Source of the DNA: Halopseudomonas nanhaiensis
Lineage (GTDB): Bacteria; Pseudomonadota; Gammaproteobacteria; Pseudomonadales; Pseudomonadaceae
NCBI RefSeq assembly: GCF_020025155.1
Contig: NZ_CP073751.1
Location: 930,001-994,000, forward strand
Length of the DNA: 64,000 nucleotides
Direction: 5' to 3'
The translations under genes and the position numbers were made by a program. Position 1 is the stretch's first letter; the number at the start of each line of letters is the position of its first letter. Of this stretch, positions 18,173 to 30,721 are shown one piece after another. A model generated the notes under the pieces. It saw nothing but the letters and a program-made list of their open reading frames with translations, searched no databases and was not told the DNA's origin.

Positions 18173-18715
18173 TCAGGGCATCTGCCTGTCGAGAGCCTGT
18201 TCGCGCGCAGACAGCTCCGATTCGGTCAGTGAAGACAGACGGAACAGCAACTGGCGAGTCAGGTCGCGCTGCATCTCTCCCTGCAGCAACGCCTCTTCTT
18301 CATTGGTGCCCACGACGTTGTTACGGTCATTGACATAGACGCGCTGGGTGCCGAGCGTTTCCGGACCGACCAGAGGGCGACCTTGCGAATCACTGATGAT
18401 GAAAGTCAGCGAGCTGCGAAGTTCGATCTCTGCCGCGGTCGCCCGACCGGTATAGCTGACCGCGACGCGCTCGGTGCGCTCGTCGAGCAGCTGCAGATGG
18501 TAGGGCGCCGAAGCGGTGATGGTCACGCCGTCGGATTCGAGGCTCTGACGAGTTTCGCGATAGATGACGCTGTCGGGGCGCATCGTGGTCAGATGCAACC
18601 GATCAAGATCAACGCTGTCGACACCGGTGCCGCGCAGCTGAAAGCCGCAGCCGGCGGTCAGCAGGGTCAGTCCGAGGACGCAGCCGAGCAGAAAACGGGG
18701 ACTCTTGGCAGCCAT
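18173..18715 (-). CDS. lptE: LptE, LPS-assembly lipoprotein
   Basis: LptE is the outer-membrane lipoprotein that plugs the LptD barrel and helps deliver lipopolysaccharide to the cell surface. The lipoprotein signal ends in lipobox LTAGC, followed by the typical GFQLRGTG. Length 180 residues, normal for the family. The C-terminal third (LLQGEMQRDLTRQLLFRLSSL) is the conserved end helix. It lies between leuS (20 bases upstream) and holA (6 bases downstream), so it is probably expressed from the leuS promoter. Confidence 0.95.
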   Translation of the reverse strand: MAAKSPRFLLGCVLGLTLLTAGCGFQLRGTGVDSVDLDRLHLTTMRPDSVIYRETRQSLESDGVTITASAPYHLQLLDERTERVAVSYTGRATAAEIELRSSLTFIISDSQGRPLVGPETLGTQRVYVNDRNNVVGTNEEEALLQGEMQRDLTRQLLFRLSSLTESELSAREQALDRQMP

Positions 18716-18735
18716 CTTGGCTCTCCGTTGCAGAA

Positions 18736-21351
<2,616 letters not shown>

Positions 21352-21524
21352 TTAGCTGGGCTCGTCGGGGGTCACGAAAAGTAATGCCGCAGGATACACC
21401 ACGAGCCCGGCCTCAGGTAGTCGTATGCCATTCGTCGCCAGCTGCGGTACCCCGACGCGGCGCGTCTATGCTCAAGGTTAGGGGCGGCAGGGCGCCGCGT
21501 CGTTAACCGCAGAGGAGACCTATA

Positions 21525-21782
21525 ATGAAAACACCGGAACCGGAGCCCTTGATGTGCTGGAGCCGGGATTCCTCCTACGGCCGTCTGCTCAGGCGGCTTG
21601 ATCAGGCGCTGGATATGGCGCGGACCCGCCAATGGCTCACCGGCCAGGCCAATGGTCTGACCGAGCTGGAACTCAGCGGCCTCTCGCCGGAGGACGCGCG
21701 CCTGCTGCGCCGGATCCTGAACACCCTCGACGTCGACCGCGCCTTACCGCGCCCGCCGGCGCTGCCCGATACATACCACTAG
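21525..21782 (+). CDS. Small hypothetical protein convergent with lnt
   Basis: An 85-residue basic, helix-rich protein with a good ribosome binding site (GAGGAGACC seven bases before ATG 21525). It contains no transmembrane segment or recognised domain. Its central part, TGQANGLTELELSGLSPEDARLLRRIL, looks like a folded coding sequence rather than noise. The last 39 bases overlap the 3' end of lnt on the opposite strand. It may be a small conserved Pseudomonas protein at this locus, but I cannot name it, and the function is unknown. Confidence 0.55.
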   Translation: MKTPEPEPLMCWSRDSSYGRLLRRLDQALDMARTRQWLTGQANGLTELELSGLSPEDARLLRRILNTLDVDRALPRPPALPDTYH

Positions 21783-23270
21783 CGTCACCACCAGCAGCAG
21801 CCCGAGTGGCCAGCTCCCCACGCGCAGATAGGGCGTCAACGACTCGCGCGGCTGCACCCAGCCACTCAGTGTTGCCTGGCGGAATTGCGGGATGCGCGCG
21901 CGGATCACGCCCCTATCATCGATCAGTGCAGTGACCCCGTTGTTGGTGCCCCGCATCATCCAGCGTCCACTCTCGATCGAGCGCATGCGCGCCATCTGCA
22001 GGTGCTGCAGCGGCCCGATGGAATGGCCGAACCAGCTGTCATTGCTGATCGATATCAGCAGTTCGCTCTGCGCGGCGAGCTTTGCGGTGAAGGCGGGATA
22101 CACGGTTTCGTAGCAGATCAGCGGCGCCAGGCGATAACCGGCGGCTCGAAGAGGCGCCTGATCCGCCGGCCCGCGCGAGAAGCTCGACATGGGCAGGTCG
22201 AAGAAGGCGATCAGCCCACGCAGCCAGTCCTCGAGCGGCACGTATTCGCCAAACGGCACCAGCTTGTGCTTCAGGTAGATGTCCGGTTCGGGTCTGGCCA
22301 CCATGATGCCGTTGTAAATGCGCAATGAACCGTCTGCAGCGTATTCGTCGACCGGTATGCCGGTGATCAGTGTGGTCCCGCGTTCGGCCAGGTTCGCTGC
22401 CACGCCCTGGACGAAGTCGCGGGCGGTGCTTTCCAGCAATGGGATGGCCGTCTCCGGCCAGACCAGAATGTCCACCGGATTCTGCGCGTAGCTGAGGTCT
22501 CTATAAAGCGCCAGCGTGTGGTCGATGTGCGCCGGATCCCACTTGCGGGCCTGGGCTATGTCGGCTTGAACCAGCGCTACCGACAGCGGGTCGCCGACAG
22601 GACGCGTCCATTCCAGCTGTGCCAGGCCCAGGCCGCCAAGCCAGACGGTGGCAATGACCAGCACCGCCGCGCCGGCGCTGCGCAAGCCGGTCCAGATCCA
22701 CCGCTCGATCACCAGACAGCCGGTGAGTACTCCCAGATACCCTGTCAGCCAGACCCCGCCAATCGGCGCCCAGCCGATCAGCCAGGTATCGGTATGGACG
22801 TAGCCCTGGTAGAGCCAGGGAAAGCCGGTAAGGAACCAGCCGCGGAATATTTCCTGGCCGATGACCAGGGCGGCGAAGCCGCACGCTGATAACCAACCCG
22901 GGTGGAAAGGACGCAACCAGCGCGCCCAGAGCCAGCCCATCAAAGCCGGCAATAGCGCCAGGGAAGCGACGAACAGTGCCGTCAACAACCCCGCCAGCCA
23001 GGCCGGTGCGTAGCCGTGTACATGAATGCTGACATACACCCAGGATATGCCGCTGGCGAACAATCCCACGCCCCACGCCCAGCCGCGTACGGCGGCCTGT
23101 CGTGCCGATAGTGGCTTGAGCAGCCAATACAGCAGTGCGGTCGATGTCAGAGCCAGCGGCCAGACATCGAAGGGTGTCAAAGCCAGGGTGGTGAGCGCGC
23201 CGGCGATGACGGCCAGCAGATGGCCTGGCCAGCCGGAGCCCTGCAGGCGATGGAGAAGTGGGGTCAGCAA
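21744..23270 (-). CDS. lnt: Apolipoprotein N-acyltransferase
   Basis: Lnt adds the third acyl chain to the N-terminal cysteine of lipoproteins in the inner membrane. The N-terminal half has about six membrane segments. The C-terminal periplasmic nitrilase-type domain carries the catalytic triad: glutamate in WPETAIPLLE, lysine in KHKLVPFGEYVPLE and cysteine in LICYETVYP. One membrane segment closes the protein. The start appears to be TTG 23270, with GAGG about ten bases before it and just after the corC stop. The many lipoproteins in this window (RlpA, LptE, SlyB-like and others) are its substrates in principle. Confidence 0.95.
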   Translation of the reverse strand: MLTPLLHRLQGSGWPGHLLAVIAGALTTLALTPFDVWPLALTSTALLYWLLKPLSARQAAVRGWAWGVGLFASGISWVYVSIHVHGYAPAWLAGLLTALFVASLALLPALMGWLWARWLRPFHPGWLSACGFAALVIGQEIFRGWFLTGFPWLYQGYVHTDTWLIGWAPIGGVWLTGYLGVLTGCLVIERWIWTGLRSAGAAVLVIATVWLGGLGLAQLEWTRPVGDPLSVALVQADIAQARKWDPAHIDHTLALYRDLSYAQNPVDILVWPETAIPLLESTARDFVQGVAANLAERGTTLITGIPVDEYAADGSLRIYNGIMVARPEPDIYLKHKLVPFGEYVPLEDWLRGLIAFFDLPMSSFSRGPADQAPLRAAGYRLAPLICYETVYPAFTAKLAAQSELLISISNDSWFGHSIGPLQHLQMARMRSIESGRWMMRGTNNGVTALIDDRGVIRARIPQFRQATLSGWVQPRESLTPYLRVGSWPLGLLLVVTLVVCIGQRRRAR

Positions 23271-23281
23271 GCCGGAGCGCC

Positions 23282-24121
23282 TCAGGTGTTGACTACGGTC
23301 ACTCGCAGCAGATGCACGCGGCGGCTGTCGGCGTTGAGTACGCGCACGCGGAAGCCGTCCAGTTCGACGACCTCATTGCGCTTGGGCAGGTGACCGAATG
23401 CGTTCATCACCAGGCCGCCTACCGTATCGAATTCCTCGTCGGGGAATTCGGTTTCAAAGCTGTCGTTGAAGTCTTCGATCGGGGTGAGGCCCTTGACCAG
23501 GAAGTCGCCGCTGGGCAGCGGCTTGATGTAGCTGTCCTCGTCGACATCGTGCTCGTCCTCGATGTCGCCAACGATCTGCTCGAGGACGTCCTCGATGGTG
23601 ACCAGTCCCGATACGCTGCCGTATTCATCGATGACAATCGCCATGTGATTGCGGGTCGACCGGAACTCCTTGAGCAGCACGTTCAGCCGCTTCGACTCGG
23701 GCACGCAGGTGGCCGGTCGCAACAGATCCTTGATGTTGAAACGGTCGGTATTGTCCTCCAGCAACAGTGGCAGGAGATCCTTGGCGAGCAGGATGCCGAG
23801 CACGTCGTCGACGCTTTCACCGATCACCGGGTAACGCGAGTGCGCCGCTTCGATCACGCCGGGCAGGAATTCGCGCGGCGTCTGGGTTGCCTTGATGGTG
23901 GTCATCTGTGACCGGGGGATCATGATGTCGCGCACCTGCATGTCCGATACCTGCAGGGCACCTTCAATGATCGACAGCGCCTCGATATCCAGGACATCGT
24001 TGGCGTGCGCCTCGCGCAGCAGCTCCAGCAATTCCTGGCGACTCTGGGGTTCATGGACAAAAGCCTGGACCAGTTTGTCCAGCCAGGACTTGTGCCCATT
24101 GGTCGATCGATCTTCGCTCAT
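23282..24121 (-). CDS. corC: CorC/YbeX, CBS-domain magnesium/cobalt efflux accessory protein
   Basis: A 279-residue cytoplasmic protein with two CBS domains (from MQVRDIMIPRSQMTTIKATQ to about residue 190) and a C-terminal CorC_HlyC domain (VGGLVMNAFGHLPKRNEVVE). It lacks the membrane domain of longer CNNM/CorC transporters, as in E. coli YbeX. The role reported for the family is magnesium and cobalt homeostasis, with ribosome-related phenotypes for the ybeX-ybeY-ybeZ group. It is the third gene of that conserved group here, 6 bases after ybeY and 11 bases before lnt. Confidence 0.95.
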   Translation of the reverse strand: MSEDRSTNGHKSWLDKLVQAFVHEPQSRQELLELLREAHANDVLDIEALSIIEGALQVSDMQVRDIMIPRSQMTTIKATQTPREFLPGVIEAAHSRYPVIGESVDDVLGILLAKDLLPLLLEDNTDRFNIKDLLRPATCVPESKRLNVLLKEFRSTRNHMAIVIDEYGSVSGLVTIEDVLEQIVGDIEDEHDVDEDSYIKPLPSGDFLVKGLTPIEDFNDSFETEFPDEEFDTVGGLVMNAFGHLPKRNEVVELDGFRVRVLNADSRRVHLLRVTVVNT

Positions 24122-24127
24122 CGGTCC

Positions 24128-24586
24128 TTACTCATGATTGGCAATATAGGGGTCGGGAAAGCCGAGTTCGGCCATCAGCTGGCGCTCGATCTCTTCCATT
24201 TCCTCGGCTTGTGCATCGTCTATATGGTCATGACCCAGTAGATGCAAGCATCCATGAATGACCATGTGAGCCCAATGTGATTCGGCGGATTTCCGCTGCT
24301 CCAGCGCCTCGCGCTGAACCACCTGAACACATACCACCAGATCGCCCAGCAGGGGTATGTTCAGTTCAGGGGGCAGATCAGCGGGGAACGATAGAACGTT
24401 GGTCGGATAATCCCGGTCGCGGTATTCGCGGTTAAGGGTCCGGCTCTCGTCCTCGTCAACCAGACGGATGGTCAGCTCATGGCCGGGCCGGTCCCTGAGG
24501 GCGAGCCCGGCCCAGCGTATGAAGCTTTCGTCGTCAGGCTGGTCGGCCGCTTCAGAGGCGCGCTGAATGTCGACTTCAATCGCCAT
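24128..24586 (-). CDS. ybeY: YbeY, rRNA maturation endoribonuclease
   Basis: YbeY is a zinc-dependent endoribonuclease involved in 16S rRNA 3' end maturation and ribosome quality control. The metal site [11 protein letters not shown] is intact. The conserved arginine region [18 protein letters not shown] is also present. Start ATG 24586 gives 152 residues and overlaps the phoH stop by 11 bases. The longer frame to 24622 begins inside phoH and is less likely. Confidence 0.95.
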   Translation of the reverse strand: MAIEVDIQRASEAADQPDDESFIRWAGLALRDRPGHELTIRLVDEDESRTLNREYRDRDYPTNVLSFPADLPPELNIPLLGDLVVCVQVVQREALEQRKSAESHWAHMVIHGCLHLLGHDHIDDAQAEEMEEIERQLMAELGFPDPYIANHE

Positions 24587-25610
24587 TGCGCAGCTCGCGG
24601 GCTTCGCGTTCGCGACGTTCATCGGCCTTGCGCTGTTCCTGCTGGTCGTCGAACCGATCGTAGGCCTCGACGATGCGCTGCACCAGGGGGTGGCGGACCA
24701 CGTCCTTGGAACGGAAGTGAGTGAAGCCGATGCCCTTTACGTCCTTCAGAACTTCGATCACATGGGTCAGACCCGAACGCGTGCCGCGTGGCAGGTCGAC
24801 CTGGGTGATGTCACCGGTAATGACCGCAGTCGAGCCGAAGCCGATCCGCGTCAGGAACATCTTCATCTGCTCCAGCGTGGTGTTCTGACTTTCGTCGAGA
24901 ATGATGAAGCTGTTGTTCAGGGTGCGGCCGCGCATGTATGCCAGGGGGGCGACCTCGATCACCTGCCGCTCGATCAGCTTGGCGACCTGTTCGAAGCCCA
25001 GCATCTCGTACAGCGCGTCGTACAGGGGACGCAGGTAGGGATCGATCTTCTGCGAAAGATCACCGGGCAGGAAGCCGAGCTTCTCGCCGGCCTCGACGGC
25101 CGGACGCACCAGCAGAATGCGGCGGATCTGCTCGCGCTCCAGCGCATCGACGGCGCAGGCGACGGCCAGGTACGTCTTGCCGGTGCCTGCCGGACCTATG
25201 CCGAAATTGATGTCGTGTTCCTGGATCGAGCGGACATAGCTCTGCTGATTCGGGCCCCGCGGCTGGATGGTCACGCGCTTCGTGCGCAGCACCATCGGCG
25301 GCTGACCGTCGTGCCGGGCTTCGCTGAGATTTTCCAGTCCGGACTCCTGCAGAAACAGGTGGACGGTATCGGGCGTCAGGTCGGCATTGCCGCGCGTCTC
25401 GCGGTAAAGCTGGCGCAGCACGGCTTCGGCGGAGCGGGTAATCTCCGGATCGCCGATCAGCTCGAACTGGTTGGCTCGATTGCGCACCTCGATGCCAAGA
25501 CGCTGTTCGATCAGACGCAGGTGCTCGTCGAACTGGCCGCACAGGTTGGCAAAGCGGCGGGAGTCGACGGGTTCGATACTAAAGCGGTGGATGTCCGAAG
25601 ATGTATTCAA
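24576..25610 (-). CDS. ybeZ: PhoH-like ATPase YbeZ
   Basis: A cytoplasmic P-loop ATPase of the PhoH family. The Walker A motif is [11 protein letters not shown], and the Walker B-like segment is [13 protein letters not shown]. The motif [21 protein letters not shown] is typical of the family. It is always linked to ybeY and is thought to work with it in RNA metabolism, possibly as a helicase-like partner. Length 344 residues. The N-terminal part (about residues 1-110) carries a KH-like region. It lies about 100 bases after miaB and overlaps ybeY. Confidence 0.94.
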   Translation of the reverse strand: MNTSSDIHRFSIEPVDSRRFANLCGQFDEHLRLIEQRLGIEVRNRANQFELIGDPEITRSAEAVLRQLYRETRGNADLTPDTVHLFLQESGLENLSEARHDGQPPMVLRTKRVTIQPRGPNQQSYVRSIQEHDINFGIGPAGTGKTYLAVACAVDALEREQIRRILLVRPAVEAGEKLGFLPGDLSQKIDPYLRPLYDALYEMLGFEQVAKLIERQVIEVAPLAYMRGRTLNNSFIILDESQNTTLEQMKMFLTRIGFGSTAVITGDITQVDLPRGTRSGLTHVIEVLKDVKGIGFTHFRSKDVVRHPLVQRIVEAYDRFDDQQEQRKADERREREARELRNGD

Positions 25611-25710
25611 TGTGGTCAGTAGGTCGCCTGTGGCTCACGGTGGTACAGAATAACGCGCAACAACCCCACTGCAAAGTGCATGCAGACAAGCCGGGTCGTG
25701 CGCGACGTAT

Positions 25711-27054
25711 TCAGTGGAGAGTCTGGGTGTCCAGCAGAGTTCCCCGCAGGGAGTGCGGCAGTGCTTCGTCGATGTGCACGTCAACGAACTGGCCGATCAG
25801 TTGCGGATTGGCACTCCGGAAATTGACGATCCGGTTGTGCTCGGTCCGGCCCTGCAGCATGCCCGGGTCCTTCTTCGAATAGTCAGTGACCAGAATGCGC
25901 TGACGGGTACCGACCATACGCCTGCTGTTGGCGAAGCCCTGCTGGTTGATACGATCCTGAAGGATCTTCAGGCGCTGCTTCTTCACCTCCATCGGCGTCT
26001 CGTCCGGCAGGTCCGAGGCCGGCGTGCCGGGGCGGGCGCTGTAGACGAATGAGTAGGAGAAGTCGAAGCCCACATCCTCCACCAGTTTCATGGTCTGTTC
26101 GAAGTCCCGGTCGGTCTCGCCGGGAAAGCCGACAATGAAGTCCGAGCTGAGCAGGATATCCGGCACCGCGGCCTTGAGCTTGCGTACGCGAGACTTGTAC
26201 TCGAGCGCCGTGTGGTTGCGCTTCATGCCTGCCAGCACGCGGTCGGAGCCCGACTGGACGGGAAGGTGCAGATACTTGACCAGTTCCGGCACCTCGGCAT
26301 GGGCCTGGATCAGGCTGTCGGAAAACTCCAGCGGGTGCGAGGTGGTGTAGCGGATGCGGTCGATACCGTCGATCGCCGCGACGACGCGAATCAGATCAGC
26401 CAGATCGGCAATCGTGCCGTCGTGGGTCTGGCCACGGTAGCCATTGACGTTCTGACCCAGCAGTGTCACTTCCCGCACGCCGTTCTCGGCCAGGTGGATC
26501 ACTTCGGCGATGACGTCATCGAAGGGCCGGCTGACTTCCTCGCCACGGGTGTAGGGCACGACGCAGAAACTGCAGTATTTGCTGCAGCCTTCCATGATCG
26601 ACACGAAGGCCGTCGGACCGTCGACGCGCGGCTCCGGCAGGCGATCGAACTTCTCGATCTCGGGGAAGGAGACATCCACCTGAGGCTGACGGGTGCTGCG
26701 CGCAGCGTCGATCATTTCCGGCAGGCGGTGCAGCGTCTGCGGTCCGAAGACTACATCGACGTACGGGGCACGGTCGCGAATCGCCGTGCCTTCCTGACTG
26801 GCCACGCAGCCGCCGACACCGATTACCAGCTCCGGATTGCGCTCCTTCAGCGGACGCCATCGGCCGAGTTCGGAAAATACCTTCTCCTGCGCCTTCTCGC
26901 GAATCGAGCAGGTGTTCAGGAGAATGACGTCAGCATCATCCGGGTTGTCAGTCAGCTCCATTGCCTGATGTTCGCCGAGCAGGTCGGCCATGCGCGAGCT
27001 GTCATACTCGTTCATCTGGCAACCGTGGGTCTGGATAAATAGTTTCTTGGGCAT
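25711..27054 (-). CDS. miaB: MiaB, tRNA-2-methylthio-N6-isopentenyladenosine synthase
   Basis: MiaB is a radical SAM methylthiotransferase acting on i6A37 of tRNAs reading U-starting codons. The N-terminal UPF0004 domain supplies three cysteines for the auxiliary cluster ([15 protein letters not shown] and GVGGCVAS). The radical SAM cluster is [10 protein letters not shown]-terminal TRAM domain follows. Length 447 residues, typical. A TATAAT hexamer lies at 27087-27092 on this strand, about 33 bases before the start, as a possible -10 element with a poor -35. The gene heads the ybeZ-ybeY-corC-lnt series. Confidence 0.97.
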   Translation of the reverse strand: MPKKLFIQTHGCQMNEYDSSRMADLLGEHQAMELTDNPDDADVILLNTCSIREKAQEKVFSELGRWRPLKERNPELVIGVGGCVASQEGTAIRDRAPYVDVVFGPQTLHRLPEMIDAARSTRQPQVDVSFPEIEKFDRLPEPRVDGPTAFVSIMEGCSKYCSFCVVPYTRGEEVSRPFDDVIAEVIHLAENGVREVTLLGQNVNGYRGQTHDGTIADLADLIRVVAAIDGIDRIRYTTSHPLEFSDSLIQAHAEVPELVKYLHLPVQSGSDRVLAGMKRNHTALEYKSRVRKLKAAVPDILLSSDFIVGFPGETDRDFEQTMKLVEDVGFDFSYSFVYSARPGTPASDLPDETPMEVKKQRLKILQDRINQQGFANSRRMVGTRQRILVTDYSKKDPGMLQGRTEHNRIVNFRSANPQLIGQFVDVHIDEALPHSLRGTLLDTQTLH

Positions 27055-27206
27055 GGACTTCGCGGAGGGGGTCAGGAAAAGCGGCGATTATACACGTATG
27101 CCGGTGCCTATGTTATGCCCGGCCTGTGGTATGATCCGCGCCCTTTCCGACAGGTTGCGTTCCGGCAGCCGGTCCTTGCCTATCTTTGTCCGCTTCAGGT
27201 GTATTC

Positions 27207-27539
27207 ATGAGCAAAGAGACACAACCGATTTTCCGGGTGATTTTCCATAACCAGGGACAGGTCTATGAACTCTACGCCCGGCAGATATTCCAGAGCGAGC
27301 TGTGGGGCTTCCTTGAAGTGGAGGAGCTGGTCTTCGGCGAGCGGTCGCAGATGCTGGTCGATCCCAGCGAAGAAAAGCTCAAGAATCAGTTCGAGGGCGT
27401 AACACGCAGCTTCATCCCGATGCCGGCAGTGGTGCGCATCGACGAGGTCGAGCGCGTGGGTCAGGCCAAGATCAGCGAAGCCAAGGGTGGCAACGTCATG
27501 GCCTTCCCGATGCCATCCGGTCCGGCCCCGTCCCGCTAG
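27207..27539 (+). CDS. DUF1820 family protein
   Basis: A 110-residue protein of the DUF1820 family, found in gammaproteobacteria and commonly located beside miaB in Pseudomonas. The recognisable core is PIFRVIFHNQGQVYELYARQ followed by GFLEVEELVFGE. The function is unknown. ATG 27207 has an AGG eight bases upstream and is preferred over an earlier non-ATG codon at 27186. A TATGAT hexamer at 27130-27135 is a possible -10 element. The last 4 bases overlap the facing Sel1-repeat gene. Confidence 0.9.
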   Translation: MSKETQPIFRVIFHNQGQVYELYARQIFQSELWGFLEVEELVFGERSQMLVDPSEEKLKNQFEGVTRSFIPMPAVVRIDEVERVGQAKISEAKGGNVMAFPMPSGPAPSR

Positions 27540-28132
27540 GGTTGGTCCGCCTCTGGCGCAGGCGGCGCCATCTGCAGGGTAGCGGGCGCCTCGGATGAAG
27601 GCCGGGTCAGCTGCTCCTCGCGAATCTGCGCAAGATAATTGCGGAACAGGGTGCTGAGCACTTGCGTCGCCGCCGCCATTTCTTCCTGACTCATCTGCGT
27701 AGCGATGGTGTCGCTGGCGTCCATTGCCGCGTCCTTTCCGTTAACCGCCGCCATCTTGAGGATGACATAGGCCTGCGGGAGGTTGCGCTCTACGCCCTCG
27801 CCCTGGGAATGCATCAGTCCGAGCCGATACTGCGCACCCGGGTGACCCTGAAGAGACGCCTGCTCGTACCAGATCAGCGCGGTTTCAATGTCCCGCTCGG
27901 TGCGTTCGCCATGGTAGTAGAACTCGCCCAGCTCGTACTGGGCGCTCTGGTCCCCGGATTCGGCAATCTCCTTGCAGCTCTCCATCGCCAAGGGCAGGCT
28001 TTCATCGTCTACCCGGTTGAGCGCGCAGCGCTCTTCGGTGCTGATCAGCAGGGAATTGCCTGACTGTGCCCCGGCGGTCAACGGCAGGGCCACGCAGGCA
28101 AGCAGGGCGAAGCGAAGAAGCGAGGCTTTCAT
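27536..28132 (-). CDS. Exported Sel1-repeat (TPR-like) protein
   Basis: A 198-residue protein with a cleavable signal peptide ([20 protein letters not shown]) and Sel1-like repeats. The repeats are visible as AQYELGEFYYHGERTERDIE and AQYRLGLMHSQGEGVERNL. Such repeats form alpha/alpha solenoids that bind other proteins; nothing catalytic is visible. The start overlaps the upstream membrane protein gene by an ATGA junction, giving a hemL-membrane protein-Sel1 series on this strand. The precise role is unknown. Confidence 0.85.
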   Translation of the reverse strand: MKASLLRFALLACVALPLTAGAQSGNSLLISTEERCALNRVDDESLPLAMESCKEIAESGDQSAQYELGEFYYHGERTERDIETALIWYEQASLQGHPGAQYRLGLMHSQGEGVERNLPQAYVILKMAAVNGKDAAMDASDTIATQMSQEEMAAATQVLSTLFRNYLAQIREEQLTRPSSEAPATLQMAPPAPEADQP

Positions 28133-28788
28133 GAACGTGGGGGAATGTCCGGCTCGTTGGTCGAGGAGTGCGCCTTATTGTGCGCCTGATCGGCCAATAC
28201 GCCAACTGCCAGCGCGGTCGCCAACAAACCGGGGATCAGCCAGCTGGCAGTCGGCAACGGGCGGAACAGGGCAGTCAGCGGGGTGGTGTCAGCGATCAGC
28301 GCAGCGGCCAGCAGGCAGCCGACTGCGGCAATTGCCAGGATTATCAGCACCCGCGCTCGCCCCACGCCCAGACAGGCCCACGCGAGCAACACCAGCCCGA
28401 GCCCGTTGACCAGCCACTCATAGTGCAGCGACAGGTCCAGCAGCCTTGCCAGTTCGAATGCGCCCATCAGACCGAGAATCACCTGCCCCCAGACCATTGG
28501 CTTCCAGCGCCAGCCATTCATCAGGAAGCAGGCAGCAAGACCGAGCACTGGAATCGACAGATGGCGCGCGGCCAGGCCGAACAGTCGCTGGGCGTGCTTG
28601 AGCCCGTCACCGCCTATGCCGAGCACCAGCGCGGTCAGCAACGCGGCGACGGCGGCGATCAGCAGCACGACAACGCTCGCCGTCACGGCTCCTCCAGCCG
28701 CGTGTGAGAGCCCGCTGCGGCGTTTGAACAACCAGCCGGACGCCCCTGCGAGGCTGAGTCCGAGCAAGGTGTAGATGACAATGGTCAT
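28129..28788 (-). CDS. Hypothetical multi-pass membrane protein downstream of hemL
   Basis: A 219-residue protein with about six hydrophobic segments and a hydrophilic C-terminal tail. No family recognised. It begins in an ATGA overlap with the hemL stop and ends in an ATGA overlap with the Sel1-repeat gene, so all three are likely translated from one message. A link to haem synthesis is not supported by its sequence. Confidence 0.75.
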   Translation of the reverse strand: MTIVIYTLLGLSLAGASGWLFKRRSGLSHAAGGAVTASVVVLLIAAVAALLTALVLGIGGDGLKHAQRLFGLAARHLSIPVLGLAACFLMNGWRWKPMVWGQVILGLMGAFELARLLDLSLHYEWLVNGLGLVLLAWACLGVGRARVLIILAIAAVGCLLAAALIADTTPLTALFRPLPTASWLIPGLLATALAVGVLADQAHNKAHSSTNEPDIPPRS

Positions 28789-30065
28789 AGCGCGGCGAAC
28801 GCCTTCTCTGCGGCATCGAGCGTCAGCTTGAGTTCTGGCTCGCCGTGGGCGATCGAGGTGAAACCGGCTTCGAAGGCGCTGGGCGCCAGATACACGCCGT
28901 GGTCCAGCATGAGATGGAAGAACCGCTTGAAGCGCTCGACATCGCTGGCCATGACATCTTCGAAGGTGACGATGTCGTCCGCGCCGGTGAAATACAGTCC
29001 GAACATACCCCCAGCCTGAGTGGTGACGAAGGGAATACTGGCAGCATCGGCGCGCTCCTGGATGCCGGCGAGCATGCGTTCGGTGTAGTCGGTCAGTTCG
29101 TCGTGAAAGCCCGGGCGACTGATCAACTTCAATGTGGCCAGGCCGGCCGCCATCGCCAGAGGATTACCCGACAGCGTGCCGGCCTGGTAAACCGGGCCGA
29201 GCGGTGCAATGAATTCCATGACTTCGCGCTTGCCGCCGAAGCAGCCGACCGGCATGCCGCCACCGATGATCTTGCCGAAGGTCGTCAGGTCCGGTTTGAC
29301 GTTGTAGTGCGCCTGCGCGCCGCCGAGCGCGACGCGGAAGCCGGTCATGACTTCGTCGAAGATCAATACCACGCCGTGTTCGTCGCAGGCCTCACGCAGC
29401 CCTTCCAGAAAGCCGCGGGCAGGCGGTACGCAATTCATGTTGCCGGCAACCGGCTCGACGATGATGCAGGCGATCTCGTTGCCGATCTCTGCCAGGGTCC
29501 CGCGTACCGATTCGATATCGTTGAACGGCAGGGTCACGGTGTGCCTGGCGAACGAAGCCGGCACGCCTGGCGAGCTGGGTACGCCCAGGGTCAGCGCGCC
29601 GGAGCCGGCCTTGACCAGGAGACTGTCGGAATGCCCGTGGTAGCACCCCTCGAACTTGATGATGCTGTCGCGTCCGGTGTAGCCCCGCGCGAGGCGGATC
29701 GCGCTCATGGTCGCTTCAGTGCCGGAGCTGACCATGCGAACCATTTCCATGGAGGGGACCAGCGAGCAGACCAGATCGGCCATGTCCGTTTCCATGGCCG
29801 TAGGGGCGCCGTAGGACAGCCCGTGCTCCAGCTGACGGCGTACGGCGTCGAGTACATCCGGATGGCTGTGGCCGAGAATCATCGGTCCCCAGGAGCCGAC
29901 ATAATCGACATAGCGGCGATCATCCTCGTCGGTGACATAGGCGCCCTCGGCGTGCTTGAAGAACAGCGGCGTACCGCCGACGCTCTTGAACGCGCGTACC
30001 GGCGAATTCACGCCGCCGGGGATGTGTTTCTGGGCATTGGCGAACAGGTCTTCGGAACGGGACAT
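28785..30065 (-). CDS. hemL: Glutamate-1-semialdehyde 2,1-aminomutase
   Basis: HemL is a PLP-dependent aminomutase that converts glutamate-1-semialdehyde to 5-aminolevulinate, the C5 route to haem. The pyridoxal-phosphate lysine is in [19 protein letters not shown]. Conserved [15 protein letters not shown] opens the protein, and [10 protein letters not shown] and [11 protein letters not shown] follow. The length of 426 residues is normal. ATG 30065 has GAGG six bases upstream; another ATG two codons earlier is less well placed. The frame is open far upstream into thiE, but that extension is not real. Confidence 0.97.
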   Translation of the reverse strand: MSRSEDLFANAQKHIPGGVNSPVRAFKSVGGTPLFFKHAEGAYVTDEDDRRYVDYVGSWGPMILGHSHPDVLDAVRRQLEHGLSYGAPTAMETDMADLVCSLVPSMEMVRMVSSGTEATMSAIRLARGYTGRDSIIKFEGCYHGHSDSLLVKAGSGALTLGVPSSPGVPASFARHTVTLPFNDIESVRGTLAEIGNEIACIIVEPVAGNMNCVPPARGFLEGLREACDEHGVVLIFDEVMTGFRVALGGAQAHYNVKPDLTTFGKIIGGGMPVGCFGGKREVMEFIAPLGPVYQAGTLSGNPLAMAAGLATLKLISRPGFHDELTDYTERMLAGIQERADAASIPFVTTQAGGMFGLYFTGADDIVTFEDVMASDVERFKRFFHLMLDHGVYLAPSAFEAGFTSIAHGEPELKLTLDAAEKAFAAL

Positions 30066-30085
30066 GAACATCCTCACAAATGAAT

Positions 30086-30721
30086 TCAGATGGGCTGGAA
30101 CATCTCGCTGAACAGGCGGGCGCGGCGCTCGACCTCGCTCGGCGAGTTGGCGCCGAACAGGCCGTTGATCACGGCCAGCATATCGGCTCCGGCGATGCGT
30201 AACTGGGGGGCGTTGTGCAGGGTGATGCCGCCAATGGCGACGATCGGCACATCGAACGTGCGGCGCGCCTGCTCGAGTAGTACCGGCGTTGCCGCGGGAG
30301 CGCCGGGCTTGGTCACCGACTGAAAAAAACGACCGAAGGCGATGTAGCTGGCGCCGTCCTCGACTGCCTGTTCGGCGAATTCCAGACTGGCGTGACAGGT
30401 GGCGCCAATGATCGCGCGCTCGCCCAGGACGCTGCGCGCCTCGCGCAGCGACCCATCCTCGCGGCCCAGGTGCACGCCGACGCCGAGCTCTGCGGCGAGC
30501 GCCAGATCGTCGTTGATGATCAGCCCGGCGCCGTAGTAGTTGCACAGGCGCAGCAGCTGTTCTGCTTCCTCGCGGCGGCGGACGGCGTCATCGGTCTTGT
30601 CACGATACTGCAGCAGGCGGGCCCCTCCGGCTAGGGCCGCATCGACCCAGCCGAGCAGGCGCTCGCCGCCCAGCAGGTCGCTGTCGGTGATGGCATAGAG
30701 GCCGCGTAGGCGCTCGCTCAC
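30086..30721 (-). CDS. thiE: Thiamine-phosphate synthase
   Basis: ThiE joins hydroxymethylpyrimidine diphosphate and thiazole phosphate into thiamine phosphate. The TIM-barrel motifs are present: [37 protein letters not shown] and SVTKPGAP. The start is GTG 30721, overlapping the thiD stop (GTGA), which gives 211 residues and places the conserved [10 protein letters not shown] near the N terminus. A frame extension to 30883 lies inside thiD and is not coding. It forms a tight pair with thiD. Confidence 0.95.
   Translation of the reverse strand: MSERLRGLYAITDSDLLGGERLLGWVDAALAGGARLLQYRDKTDDAVRRREEAEQLLRLCNYYGAGLIINDDLALAAELGVGVHLGREDGSLREARSVLGERAIIGATCHASLEFAEQAVEDGASYIAFGRFFQSVTKPGAPAATPVLLEQARRTFDVPIVAIGGITLHNAPQLRIAGADMLAVINGLFGANSPSEVERRARLFSEMFQPI

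Noticed and set aside
24567..25622. A 351-residue plus-strand frame
   Set aside because: It is antisense to ybeZ, whose Walker motifs leave no doubt about the true strand.
28845..30083. A 412-residue open frame on the plus strand
   Set aside because: It is antisense to hemL and shows no protein motif or ribosome binding site.
30066..30545. N-terminal extension of hemL
   Set aside because: The frame is open into thiE, but HemL proteins begin at MSRSEDLF and a ribosome binding site stands before that ATG.
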